Shown in pieces: positions 10,050-20,729 of a stretch of 64,000 nt of DNA. Position 1 is the stretch's first letter. Every line of letters starts with the position of its first letter. The stretch is taken from contig KV748200.1 in the NCBI GenBank assembly GCA_001692895.1, positions 1,686,914-1,750,913 of the forward strand. The letters run 5' to 3'. The position numbers and the translations under genes were made by a program. The notes below the pieces were generated by a model, which worked only from the letters and a program-made list of their open reading frames with translations, was not told the DNA's origin and ran no database searches. Source of the DNA: Cenococcum geophilum 1.58. Taxonomy: Eukaryota; Ascomycota; Dothideomycetes; Gloniales; Gloniaceae.

Positions 10050-11887
10050 TCAATACTTCTCTGCCGTACCTAATGGCTGCTGGCCTTCGTTGTGTGTAAC
10101 GCTCCTCTTCCTAACGGCCTCGTTCTCGATGTCGGTCAAAGACATCTTTCTTGCATCTATATGCACATCTTGCACATCTTGGAATGAGATCGAGGGTACA
10201 AAGCCTGGAGAGCGCCACGCCCTGTTGACTTTGGCGTAAAGTTCGTCAACTTGTTCGAGAGACAAACCCTTCGTCTCGTAAATCATGCCCCAGACGAAAA
10301 GAATACAGATGAAGCAGCAGCCACCCCAGATAAAGAAGACTTTGGCGCCAAGGTTGGCGTCACCTGGGTCATTGTTTACAAGGTAAGGGGTAGCACTATT
10401 TGATGTTAGAGTGATAAATTGCTATTGAAAGTGATAGGGTTGTACTTACTATGCGATTGCCCAGTTGAGCAGCCAATTGGATGCCGTAGTCATTGATAGA
10501 GACTTGGCGCGGACCTTCAATGGGAATATTTCACCAGTAACTACCCAAGCGACTGGTCCCCAGGAACAAGCGAAAAAGAAGATGTAAATACAGACAAACG
10601 CAATTAGGGCCTTTTGAGCTGCGAGATTGTCGATTCCTGCAACAGTGCCTGTGATGGCGACAATGAATTGACACACAGCCATGCCAATGGCACCGAAGAG
10701 CAACAGATTGCGACGACCCCATTTCTCAACAAGGTAGAGTCCAGGGAAGGTCGAGCCAACATTGACGCATGACGTGATTAAGCTGACAACGAATGGGTTC
10801 TTGATTCCGGAATTCTGGAAGAAGGAAGTACCGTAGTAGAAGATGAAGTTCACGCCAGAGAGCTGCTGAAGAGCCTGGAGAAGACAGCCGGTAGCTAGAC
10901 GTTTTCCCAGATTGCCTTTAAAGCAGTCGATATATGTCGCCTTACCCAATGATAGCTCATATTCATGATTAGCAGTAATTTCCGCAAGCTCTTCCAATAA
11001 AGCTGGATGCTCAACGTCTAGCCTCCGGAGCTTAGAAAGAGATTTAGCAGCTCTTTCTGGATTTCCCTTTTTGATGCAATAGCGAGGCGTTTCAGGCAAG
11101 AATAGACATCCCGTTACCATAATAATAGCCCATGCAAATTGTACAGCGATTGGAATGCGGTAGGAGCCAGTGTCGTTTCGATTCTTAGTTGCGTTGTCGA
11201 CAATAGCGGCGAGCAGAAGACCAATGGTGATAGCAAGTTGGTAAGTTCCGACAATGGTACCGCGAATCCACTTCGGCGAAGTTTCGGATTGGTAAAGCGG
11301 GACTGTTTTCGTTAGTACGGTTATGATGAAAAATTAGCGAACAACATCATACTGGTAGCGGAAATCATTCCCACACCATAACCAGCAAAGAATCTGCCAG
11401 CGACGAACATGGGAATTTGGGTAGCAGCTGTCTGCAAGATGACACCAAGGGTGAAAACGGCGGAGGAAGTGATCAAGCCAAGACGTCTACCAATCGCGTC
11501 GGCAACGGCTAAAAACATGTTAAAACTGCTATCCTTTAGAACAGAGAAGAGGAAGGATCATACGGGCAGCAGTAAGAGCGCCAAAGAAGGTACCAGCGGA
11601 GAGTATAGACACGATTTCAGATGATTGACTGGACGTCACATCCTTATAGTGGTCCTTTGTATTGATATACCCGGTCGAGAATTCATTTCGCCAGTATTTC
11701 ATACCTAAGATTCCGCCAATTGTGCCAGTATCATAACTGTAACGTGTCAGACAAAATATCACATTTGTTGTTATTGAAGGTGAATAGACCCAAAGAGGAT
11801 ACCACCAAAGGCTACGAAGAGGCCAACGCAAATGGCGGGCACAGCCGAGCCGGGTGTGCCCTCAGGCTTCTTGAGCATAATACCCAT
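10050..11887 (-). CDS. MFS sugar (hexose) transporter, 541 aa, five exons
   Basis: Proton-coupled or facilitated hexose uptake across the plasma membrane is the likely role (sugar porter family). Exons on the minus strand: 11790-11887, 11564-11736, 11353-11508, 10450-11302, 10050-10395. The introns are 50-55 bp with GT..AG ends, and the exons total 1626 nt, an exact reading frame. Family marks in order: FGYDTGTIGG in TM1, ADAIGRRLGL loop motif, PLYQSETSPKWIRG, PETPRYCIKKGN (the PESPR-type motif), LQQLSGVNFIFYYGT in TM7, WGRRNLLL, ETKGLSLEQVDELY after TM12. The start ATG has a good context (ACCATGG). It resembles the RCO-3/HXT-type glucose transporters and sensors, but transporter and sensor cannot be told apart here. 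No damage is seen although repeats begin only about 0.7 kb downstream of its stop. Confidence 0.93.
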
Positions 11888-12103
11888 GGTGGGCGTAAAG
11901 AGTAACCGGCACTGCGGCGATAATCGTTAAAACTAATGGATGGAGGCACCGTGCAAGGGGCGGGTTGATGCTTGCTGGAATGTGAAGGGGGGGTCTGGTC
12001 TGACTTTATGTACGGAGCAGTAGGGCTGATGTTTTGCCTGAGACAAGGGCTATTGAACCCTTCCTAGGCACTGACGGGCTAGATGCAAAGAGTTTTCGCT
12101 GGA

Positions 12104-12411
12104 CTGGGGGCGAACTGGTGTAACTCTGGATGGCTGGCCGGATGCGGAACAGATAGGGAAAGCACCATACGCTAGCTGGGGCTCGACCAGGGAGAGTGAG
12201 GGGGCTTCACACTCAACACCAACCCTATGCTCTGAATTTTGTTGGATTCCAACTAGCTTCTTGCCACCATGCTTTACTAGAATAGGAAAAGAGATGAGCG
12301 AGCAGACAGAAAGGAAAAAGGGAAGGAAGGACACTGGACACTAACTCTTGGCTACAATAATGTGGCCGTGATGTGCGCTGGGGTTTCCTGCGTCCAGATA
12401 TCGTGCTGGGG
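12104..12411. promoter_or_regulatory. Four CTGGGG (CreA-type SYGGRG) motifs upstream of the transporter
   Basis: CTGGGG occurs at 12104-12109, 12176-12181, 12378-12383 and 12406-12411, about 220-520 bp upstream of the transporter ATG. SYGGRG is the known site of the carbon-catabolite repressor CreA/CRE1. About one match would be expected by chance in a stretch this long, so regulation by glucose is only an inference. Confidence 0.3.
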
Positions 12412-13492
12412 ATGACACCGGTGGCTAAAGCCCGGCCCATGCTTGGTTGGGCCTTGGCCCGCGGTTCTGCCTCAATCGTGGGGATTTAGTTTCGTTAGGG
12501 TGCCACTTACCTCACCTTACCAACCTGTGACATGTGGTCATGATGCTTTGTTCTATCATGGCCTTTCAAGATCGTCCAGAGTTATGTTATTAGCTATAAC
12601 AGTTGAGAGTGTCTTGATAGCTAGCACCACTCATCACTGATTCTCATCTCATAAACCGACCTAGTAAGAGTGGAAGCCCAAGTGGAAGTTAGTGAGTCCC
12701 ATAGCCGTGGGCCATACACGCAACCTGATGCCTCAACAGCCGCATGCACAATGATGTGGATCTGTTGAACTACGTGAATCGTTTTTAGGCATAGTCTGTG
12801 GAATTGTTCTAGAAGCTTGCCAGAACTTGACTTCGGGATCGGTCTGCGGGACTTCTAGTGCGCCTAGTGGGCGGCTACGTGCCTCGGCATATGAAAGGGC
12901 GTATGGCGGGGCCAGCTCCGTTGTGTCCTGACAGGTCCACGCCAGGTGCGGGAAGTTGTAAGCAAAATTCGGCCAGTCAGAATGAGAAAAGAAATGGCGA
13001 GAACAGCCCGGGCGGGAATCTAATGCAGCCGTCGAGCTGGAGGCAGTTCCATGGATAGTGATTCGCCAAACATGGGCCTGTTCTGAGATGCATTGATGCC
13101 ACTCTCTTTTGCGGGAGGCAGCTTGTCGGCTTCCTTTCGGTTTGTCGGTTTTTGACCTGGTGACAGCTGTGCCCCCCGATGTCACAAGACAGTGGGTGGA
13201 GCCGATTCAGCATGCTGCTTTGAATGCTGCTTGAGGCCCCGGAGATTTTGGCGGCGTTCAGAGGCTTCACTCCAGATAAGCGTCCATAGCCGGCAATTGG
13301 TGAAGGTATAGAGGCATGGCGCAGAGGAGGCGTTGTGTCACAAGCTGCACACAAGACTTAACATTAAACCAGACTCTTCATGTGGTCTTCCCAAGGTTGT
13401 AATAGGGACGGAGAAAATGCGCTTTGCTGTCGTATGCCAAGCCGTATTCTCTACGGTAGACTGAAATGACCACTTTCTCCGGCCTGGTCGCG

Positions 13493-13518
13493 ACGCGACT
13501 AACTCCCAAGACACGCGA
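13493..13518. promoter_or_regulatory. Two MCB-like ACGCGA motifs upstream of dUTPase
   Basis: ACGCGA occurs at 13493-13498 and 13513-13518, 40-65 bp before the ATG. This differs by one base from the MluI cell-cycle box ACGCGT bound by MBF (Mbp1/Swi6) in yeasts. G1/S control of a dUTPase gene would be expected; the site itself is inferred. Confidence 0.35.
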
Positions 13519-13556
13519 CTCCGAAATGGCAATCCTTCTTCGCATCAACTTCCATT

Positions 13557-14478
13557 ATGGACAACACCACCATCGGCACATCAACTCCAGCCGCAGTCGC
13601 CCACGATCCTCCCTCACTACCCGCCTCTCCTCTTCCAAAACGGACAAAAGTAATTGATCCAACACTCACAACGGGAACGCTCCCTAGAGGCTCGGATAGC
13701 GGTACCGCAACACCCACACCTCTCGCAATGACAGGACCTGCAACGCGTCCTACACACCCTCTACCCTCCCAATCTGCATCCTTAGTTTCGACATTGCAGG
13801 TTCAATTCCTCTCCGACAAAGCTAGGGCACCGACGAAAGGCAGTGCTTTCGCAGCCGGCCATGATCTATACAGCGCCCGCGGTGTCGTCATCCCAGCTCG
13901 AGGTCGCGCACGCGTAGATACTGATATTGCTATTTCAGTGCCTGCAGGGACATGTATGTTTCCCGAGTCTCCTTCAATTGCTTAATGGGCCCATACCTCT
14001 CAATTCCCATCCTGACTCCTCTTGAGCCCAGGTGTATCTCACCAACCGATCATGCACTTAGCTTACCACCTAATCCATCTTCTGGCTTAAGCATTGATCT
14101 CCAATTCCCATGGTTTTACCCGAAACTTTACCTTAATTTCATCCCATCTAAACCCATGGAACTCTAACTAACCTTCCTTCCACCCTAACAGATGGCCGCG
14201 TCGCCCCCCGCTCGGGCCTCGCCGCCAAACACGGCATCGATACAATGGCCGGCGTCATCGACGCTGACTACCGCGGCCAAGTCGGCGTGATCCTTGCCAA
14301 TCTCAGCGACACAGACTTCGAGATCAAAGAAGGCGACCGCATCGCGCAGCTGATCATCGAGAAGATCGTGATGCCTGAAGTAGTCGTCGTCGAGAAGCTG
14401 GCTGAGAGCGTGCGTGGCGCTGGCGGCTTCGGGAGCACAGGCGGTTTCGGAGCCGGGCCCACGGTGAATGGAGTGTAG
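13557..14478 (+). CDS. DUT1: dUTP diphosphatase (trimeric dUTPase), 227 aa
   Basis: Hydrolyses dUTP to dUMP and pyrophosphate, keeping uracil out of DNA and feeding dTMP synthesis. Two exons, 13557-13953 and 14192-14478 (684 nt), with a 238-bp intron (GTATGT...AACAG). All five dUTPase motifs are present: AGHDLYSA (100-107), PRSGLA (138-143), GVIDADYRG (153-161, with the catalytic Asp), GDRIAQLII (180-188) and the Gly-rich [10 protein letters not shown] at the C-terminus (about 208-217). The first 75 residues are Pro/Ser/Thr-rich and longer than in the yeast enzyme; they could carry a targeting signal, but none is obvious. The 3' end faces the pyridoxal kinase gene 217 bp away. Confidence 0.95.
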
Positions 14479-14695
14479 GATAGTAGAGATGGTAGAGAGC
14501 TGTGTGCATACGGATGCACTGGCTTAGAAACGGGGGCATGGATAGGATATAATTAGGAATCTAGAAAAACTAAGTGAAGATTTCAACATATTTGACACAT
14601 CCGCCGTGTATGCTACCGCCTTCAAATGCAACATGTCTAAGCCACCTTAAACCAAGCCGATTAAATGCCCATCATACACTCGCCTATTACTTCAA

Positions 14696-16358
14696 TTAGC
14701 CCCTCTGCTTACCACCTATAACATTCACTGCGCCATGCCTTAGTCCACCGATCCCTAAATTCACCACGCCCAGCTCATTCAGCTTGGGCTCCCCGGCCGG
14801 CCTACTCACGCCTTCCACATCCACCGCTCTAGCCCGAAACCGCTCCACATGCTCCGGACTCACCAAATCCGTAATGTTCCTCGCAACCCTCACCTCGCTC
14901 GCCCGCGTCAGCCTCAAATGCCTCCGCATCGCCCTCTCCTCCCCGGCCTCCTCACCAGTCCCATAGCCCTCGCGCGCCTCCTTCGCATCAAACAGGCGCA
15001 TCTCCTCGTCGCAGTACGCTACCGTCTTCGCCAGCACGGCCTGCATGCTCGCGAGGACCTTCTCCGTCGCCTTCGCCAGCGGCAGCTCCGGCGCCGGGAC
15101 GTCGTCCGGCGACTTCCACGACGCCGTGTGCTGGAGCTCGGCGGCGAAGACGGCTTCGCGCAGGCGCGCGACCATCAGCGCGGCGAACATGTCGCCCGTG
15201 CCTGAGAAGAAGAGCGGGTAGGCGGGGATGTCGATGCGGAAAAGCCGCGGCGTGTGGTCGCTGGTCGCCGTGCTGCCGATGATCGTTATCGTGTCCACCT
15301 CCGCCTCCTCGCCCTCTGCCAACTTGTCTCCTAGCCTTGGGCCGGTTCTGGCGCCGCTGCGGTCGGGGGAGGTGGAGGAGGAGGCGGAGGGCGTGGCGCG
15401 GGAGGAGGGATTTTTGGAGGAGACGCGGGAGGCGGATTTGGATATCGTGCGGTTTTCGGGGCTGAGGCGGAGGGAGGTGATGATGACGTGCGGAACTAGG
15501 TAGGTGCGGTGGAGGACTTTTATTGCGGTTGCGAGGGAGGTGAGGTCGGTTATTTGGGTATCGGAGAGGAGTCTAACGGTGGCGTGTTAGAATGCGAGAA
15601 GAAATTGGCTAGGAAGAGTGAGGCGAGATGATAGGGAGAGATGGGCATACTCCGCTTCGAATTGGTTGGGCAGAATGAGGTCGGCTTCCCCTAGCAAATA
15701 TTTGTACTGCGGCACCTCGTCTTCCGGAATATACAGCTTGCCTTCATCTCCCATTACTGGATCCAGCACTTTGCTCGCTGTCAGCACCATCTTCTCTCAG
15801 ACCATTACCACGTGTGTAAGAGCAAGCGCTCACCCCAGAAGAACGAGCCTGGTTTCGTTGTAGCATTAAACTTCAAATCCCTCCCTATTCGCCCAACTTC
15901 CTGTACATCTTCCGCATTGGGCATATAGCCAGAGAGCAGGACATCGAAGTTGTTAAGGTTGGATTGCTTCAAGCCTTCGTATAGGTCGTGGATTTGCTCG
16001 GCAGAGGTCTTGGTACCTTTGACTTGCTTGTACGCAGTATGATTGCCTGTAGCGGAAAGGCTTCAGCTAATTGGATCTGGTACATGAATACAAGAACAAT
16101 GCGCGGCTCACTGTAGTTCACGGTGTTGATGGCAGAGACATCACAGCCCAAACACTGCATGACGAAAGTCGCCATCTTGTTACCAACGTATCTCGCGTGC
16201 CAATCAGCTAATTGCTAGCTTCTGTATAACCACGATACTCACCCATAGACAACCTTCTATAGGTTAGCTAATATATGCAATCTGCAAGCCCGGAACTGTC
16301 TTACATGGCTGGCGATGGCGAGCACGCGAGTCTCTGGGACCGACGGCTCAGAGATCAT
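14696..16358 (-). CDS. BUD16: Pyridoxal kinase (BUD16/PdxK family), 450 aa, six exons with an 11-nt microexon
   Basis: Phosphorylates pyridoxal, pyridoxine and pyridoxamine with ATP in the PLP salvage pathway. Exons (minus): 16305-16358, 16243-16253, 16112-16191, 15834-16046, 15651-15768, 14696-15572; total 1353 nt in frame, introns 51-78 bp. Motifs: [19 protein letters not shown] at the N-terminus (substrate site), [51 protein letters not shown] and the catalytic [11 protein letters not shown] (Asp of GTGD at about 286). Residues about 195-245 form a Ser/Pro/Arg-rich insert, and the C-terminal 120 residues extend beyond bacterial PdxK, so the protein is long for the family. The second exon encodes only part of VVYG. 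The assignment is firm; the insert may be a species feature. Confidence 0.92.
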
Positions 16359-16865
16359 TGCGACAACGATATCAGAACAGTAGGATATTCGCTGAGATGT
16401 TGATTTTAAGAGTATTTGAGGTTATTTAGAAGTTGATAGTTTGGTCAGAAGGGATTGGCAAAATTTCAATGGGTTGTCTTGGAAGCTCGTATAGCGGGAG
16501 TAATTCCGAAGGTTCGCCGACTGCTGTTTATAACAAAGCGGCACGAGAATAACTGGAAGTTCACGATCACAATGACGGAATGTGTAGGGGAAATGTTGTA
16601 CCACAAAAGATTCCGCATTTTTTTTCGTTATCTGGGTCGGGAGACGCGCCGAGTGACGTTAGTGGGGCACATCCGAGCCTCGTCTCGACCTGACCGTGTG
16701 CAGATCAGAAGCGGCACAAAAAGAAAAACCCATGATTTCACGTCTCCCCTTCGCGTATCGCCGTCAGGCTGCTCCCCTTGCATATCAGAACGTTACGTGC
16801 TGCAAATGCCACTGCAGACTTTTCGCAGCTGCCTAAATCCAATCATCTCTGTCGTGTGCTCCACA
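16359..16865. other. Intergenic region between pyridoxal kinase and PCNA
   Basis: This is the 5' region of the pyridoxal kinase gene and 3' flank of PCNA. A plus-strand open frame (16455-16892) runs through it but shows no motif and overlaps the last PCNA exon in antisense, so I do not call it. AGACGCGCC near 16640 is a weak MCB/E2F-like string. Confidence 0.4.
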
Positions 16866-17867
16866 TCACTCCTCGTCCCCAATCTGCCATAATTTGTCAG
16901 TTTGTAATCCCGCCATGTGTCTCGGAAGTTGTTCCTCTTACCTTTGGCGCGAGATAGAACCTCAAATAGCTGTTATTAGATAAAGCATACTCAACGAGCA
17001 GCGGTACTTCATTGGAAAGGCACAATTTGACCTGGCTTGACAAGCCGCTTGCCTTGCAGAAGTTGACTAGGTATTTTAGCGAGAATGTGAGGGCCACAGG
17101 CTCCGTCAGGTCAATCTCTACGTTCATCTCTGGCTTATCCACATTGGTATGACTTCGAAGGGTGACAGACCCTGAGCCAATGTCGCCCTGACAAGCGAAC
17201 TTCACGCCCTCCTTGGTGCATTCAATCGACACTGTCACAACATGTCAGTGTGTAGCCTTTGTTATTTGAAAAAAGGGTGACAGACCAGATTCTGAAAGTG
17301 CCATCAAGTCTCTGCAAATACGCTGAAACTCAGCTGACGGCATCGTAATAACCGCAGCATAGTCTGTCTCCGGAATACCCAGGTGCTCCTGATCAATGTC
17401 CATGAGCTTAATATCATACTCGCTCAGCCTATCGCTTTCAGCGCTCTCAAATACTAGGTTAACAACATCTGGTGCGTCTTCAGCCTTGAGCGTTAGGATA
17501 TCCTCGTTCTGTGCGCATCGCAACACCTTGGTGAGAGAGGTCAGGTTGATGCCCAGTGCAATGTTGCGGTCGCATCGAAAGGGTGAGAAGCTCTCTGACT
17601 TGAGCATCATAGATACAAGGGCAACATGGGAATTGTCCATGGCCTGAAGGGCGATGCCCGAGTCATTGCAGTCGAAGTTGCAGTCCTGAACTAGGTCTTT
17701 GATTGCATCGACAACCTACAAGCAGGTCAGAACAAGGCTAAAATGAGCCTAGAGAGTATAATTGACCTTCTTCAAAAGATTTGCCTGCTCTAAGCGTGCC
17801 TCGAGCACTGGTAATCTAGCGTTAGTATTTGAAGGCTAGGATAATAACAGCCTAGCTTGGACATACT
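16866..17867 (-). CDS. PCNA: PCNA sliding clamp, 259 aa, start codon split by an intron
   Basis: Homotrimeric DNA clamp tethering DNA polymerase delta, FEN1, ligase and repair factors in the nucleus. Exons (minus): 17867 (the A of ATG), 17767-17807, 17286-17715, 16942-17231, 16866-16883; total 780 nt, introns 51-59 bp. The joined protein begins [20 protein letters not shown], contains LALGINL-type and [15 protein letters not shown] clamp segments, the interdomain loop [16 protein letters not shown], and [19 protein letters not shown], and ends FYLAPKIGDEE. The length fits PCNA (258-261 aa). The last exon encodes only IGDEE; without its intron the protein would end in an unrelated 16-residue tail. 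The start relies on splicing that joins A at 17867 to TG at 17807-17806. Confidence 0.96.
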
Positions 17868-18865
17868 CGTAACGATTTGATAGCAAATTAAGAAGCCGCA
17901 AGCTCGGATTACCACTAGGCAGAGTCTTGTCTGTAGGCTATTACTGAGAAATGGGCGAAAGGCTGGTGAGGATCGGATGGTGGAGGTGTTGTATGGTGGA
18001 AATGGTGTTTTCAGTGACAGTAGGGTCAGGACGCGAGAGACGCGTTCGCGAGTCGCTGACTAACACAATCAATTAAACGTGCATCGCCCCTTTGAACCAA
18101 GTCACGTTTCTACGCCGGGATCATTTAGGTACAGTCGAAACTCTTCAGTACGATATCTGATTACAACGATATACTCTATATTACAATCCGCACCCCTTAA
18201 TTAAAGCTTTTTTTGGCGTAACACTACGATGTACTGACTTTTGATAATATCGTTAAGTTTGCTCTACCAAAATCGTTATAACCAGAAGAGATTTTGTATA
18301 TGGGAGGGGCCCTATTTGGCTCGTGAGGCAAATACCCTACGCCCTTTTAGGATTGGTCTCCTATTTCCTGATCATTAACCTGACACGTAACTTTTAGTAT
18401 AACAGTTACCGTTGGCATTACGATACGCTCAGCCGTACGACCCTTATCGTACTAAAGAGTTATGACTGTAAATGGTTCTACCTGAGTAGGTGATTCCAAA
18501 TACTATCTACGATTCTAGTCTTACTGTGAAAAGTGCGCCCTGCCTGCTGCCTTCTTAGCTTAGACCAATTCAACATTTCGCCGCCACGCCCCACGCCGGC
18601 TCCTTATTCTTCTCTTGGTAATTTCTGACGTTGAGGGCTTTGCCCCTTCAACATATATAACTGGAATCTCAACCTATATATGGTGATGGTCTTGAGTCAC
18701 AAGTAATACAGCCGTCCAATGCGGACACTGAGATATCTCCTCACCATAGTCCCTCACAAGGACACCGCCTCGAATGACGCCGCAATCGCACATCACCATT
18801 TCTTGCGGATGAAACGCGTGCCTGCTTGGCATGTCCCACTTCAACCCCAAGTCTGCAATACATCT
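17868..18865. other. PCNA promoter and EMC6 3' flank, no gene seen
   Basis: After the MCB region the sequence becomes moderately AT-rich (18150-18500) with no coding potential that I can recognise. No repeats shared with the flanking transposon blocks were seen. Confidence 0.45.
18031..18045. promoter_or_regulatory. MCB element (ACGCGT) upstream of PCNA
   Basis: A perfect ACGCGT at 18040-18045 with an adjacent ACGCGA at 18031-18036 lies about 170 bp upstream of the PCNA start. MCB boxes bound by MBF drive G1/S transcription of POL30/PCNA in yeasts, so S-phase control is the natural reading. Binding here is inferred. Confidence 0.55.
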
Positions 18866-19255
18866 TCATGCCCTCACCAGCCCGTAAAATAAGGTCCACG
18901 TAAGCACAAAGCTACTCAGCCCACTGAACACATCACCACCCCATAGGTCACTGAGAGGCTGATGGAAGTATGCCGAAGGCTTCCATTCCGCCCGGAAGGC
19001 GAAGATGAGGGCCGAGACAAGGAGGGTACCGACCAAATAGAAGATGAAGCCGGGGTATGACTCGAGGCCTAACGTTCCGGCGGCCACGCCGAAAAGCGAT
19101 GCGGTAAGGTTTCGCATATTCGAGATGGTCTATAGTGGCAAGCGTGAGCACTTATGCAGGGCTGATGTTGACTGAGGGGTGAAGGATACCTGGGCATTGT
19201 GCTGCACACTAGCCTGTACTATAGGGTTGACGGCAAGTTCCCTTTCGTCAAGCAT
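18866..19255 (-). CDS. EMC6: ER membrane protein complex subunit 6 (EMC6), 109 aa
   Basis: Small subunit of the EMC insertase, which places tail-anchored and multi-pass proteins in the ER membrane. Two exons on the minus strand, 19190-19255 and 18866-19129 (330 nt), with a 60-bp intron (GTATCC...CTATAG). The protein begins MLDERELAVNPIVQASVQHN, then TISNMRNLTASLFGVAAGTLGLESYPGF, the EMC6/TMEM93 signature (NxRxLTxSLxGxAAGxLGLxSxxGF). Three hydrophobic segments are evident (about 30-48, 53-70, 87-107). Length matches the family. The start ATG is the first in frame with exon 1. Confidence 0.92.
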
Positions 19256-19900
19256 GATGGAATGGACTTCTTAAAGTGACTTAGATCACACCGAATGCTT
19301 GACGTTAGATTCGTCCGCTCCTAAAACTGGGCGAATGCGCTCGGCCGAAGTGACGATAGGGACAGCGACGAGATGCGGTGTAGAGGATTGACGCGGGTAG
19401 AGGCTACAGTAACGGGCAGCTAGGAATGAATGTCGTAATGGCTCAGCTTGCACGTCCGCCACAATGGCTTTGTCGTAATGACTCCCGAACGAGCGGAGAT
19501 AATTCTTGATATCTTCGAGGTCGGCTCGGCGTTGTTGTGAGTTTTAACTAGTTAGACGGTGCCAAGCTCCTCCGTGCTGCGCCGTAGCTCAGGTCCGTGC
19601 ACACTTCAACATCACTGACATATTACGCTAGCATCGTTCAAAAATCCTTCGAAATACAGCCTTCACCCTTTCACAAGAGTAATATTTAGCGGAAAGGAAA
19701 TTAAAAGTCTATTTTTTTCTTTCTAAGAAGCAGCTATCTAAGGCACCAGGCCGCGGGCATACTACACTAATGCAGTAGAAGCAGTCCCCACCAATGCAAT
19801 TACATTCATTCTTCGTTCAACAAATCGTATGGTCCATAATCGGCAAGGTACCTAATATAGTGTAAATAAACAGTTATTGAATTTGAAGTTTTCTGTAAGC
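19256..19900. other. Intergenic, no gene seen
   Basis: Upstream of EMC6 and downstream of the next minus-strand gene. I see no coding motifs or RNA gene. Confidence 0.4.
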
Positions 19901-20729
19901 TTACTGCTGCAAATGGGTTGGAAGCGTATAGCCAGGCAAATTCTCAGCAAGTCTTAAATACGCCAGTGCTTGGTGGAAATATCGATCGTTGATCCGCATG
20001 GACGACACATTCCCCAAACTCATGTATCCCTCTGCAGCCTGTGATAATTTGGTCAGAATTTGGAAATATAGCCGTGGGAGGGAATGCTAACGGTTGCAAG
20101 CAGATGTCCTGTCAATCTTCCCTGAGACTGGGCCACCCCAACTGCTCGAGCTAAGTATTCAACTGCTGGAAGAAGGATACCACTGGCTTCAACATAGTCT
20201 GCAGTATGTAGTCGATCTTCTGCTTCTGCAGCTGCTCTAGCAGCCTGGCGTTCTTCTTCACTCCTACTCAAGGAAAAAGCGGATGCGGTTGCTCCATGGC
20301 TGCCGCCGCTACTGGACGAGTGGCCATCGAGCAGGTGTATTCTTGCCAAACACGGCTGTGCCCGGAGCAGCCAGTTTTGTCCAACAACTGTCATTTCATT
20401 AGCCCGGTTTCCTATTGTGAATGTTTCCACTCACGTCTCAGAAGGTCCACGTCCTCAGGTTGGTGTTGCAGTAGGGTGAGTGCTTGTCGGACACACCAGT
20501 TGGCAATGTCCGCAACACCGCCATTGTCTACATCGGAGTATGCCAATCGCTGAAAAACATCAATGTGCCAATTCTGCCGCTGCCTCTCCGTTGGATCAGC
20601 GGATGGGGCGAGGGTATGCATTGACGCCATGACATTTCTTGCAAGGGTCACATAATTTCTCCAGTTATCTGGGTTTGTATCCAGCATTGCAGAAATCTGA
20701 TTCACAGTATTGAAAGTTTGGTAGTCCAT
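19901..20729 (-). CDS. Conserved hypothetical protein, helical/TPR-like, 242 aa
   Basis: I do not recognise a named family. Three exons (minus): 20435-20729, 20092-20387, 19901-20038; total 729 nt in frame, introns 47 and 53 bp with GT..AG. The protein is soluble and rich in Ala, Leu, Gln and Arg. It shows repeated helical blocks such as NWRNYVTLARNVM, WCVRQALTLLQHQPEDVDLL, NWLLRAQPCLARIHLL, AVEYLARAVGVAQSQ and YFHQALAYLRLAENLPGY, the spacing expected of tetratricopeptide-like helix pairs. A Ser/Gly/His-rich and EEERQAARAAAEAED charged linker sits at about 125-160. Coding status is supported by clean splice frames and three-exon continuity; function is unknown. Confidence 0.75.

Larger units (their letters stand above)
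11888..13556. other. Shared upstream region between transporter and dUTPase, no gene recognised
   Basis: The two flanking genes are divergent, so this 1.7-kb stretch contains both promoters. Several open frames exist on the minus strand (the longest 12733-13185) but none shows a recognisable motif or intron structure. Confidence 0.5.

Noticed and set aside
12733-13185. 150-codon minus-strand open frame between transporter and dUTPase
   Set aside because: No recognisable motif, mixed low-complexity composition, overlapping open frames on both strands, and it lies in the shared promoter region.
16455-16892. 145-codon plus-strand frame upstream of pyridoxal kinase
   Set aside because: No motif; it runs antisense over the last PCNA exon and intron and looks like chance.
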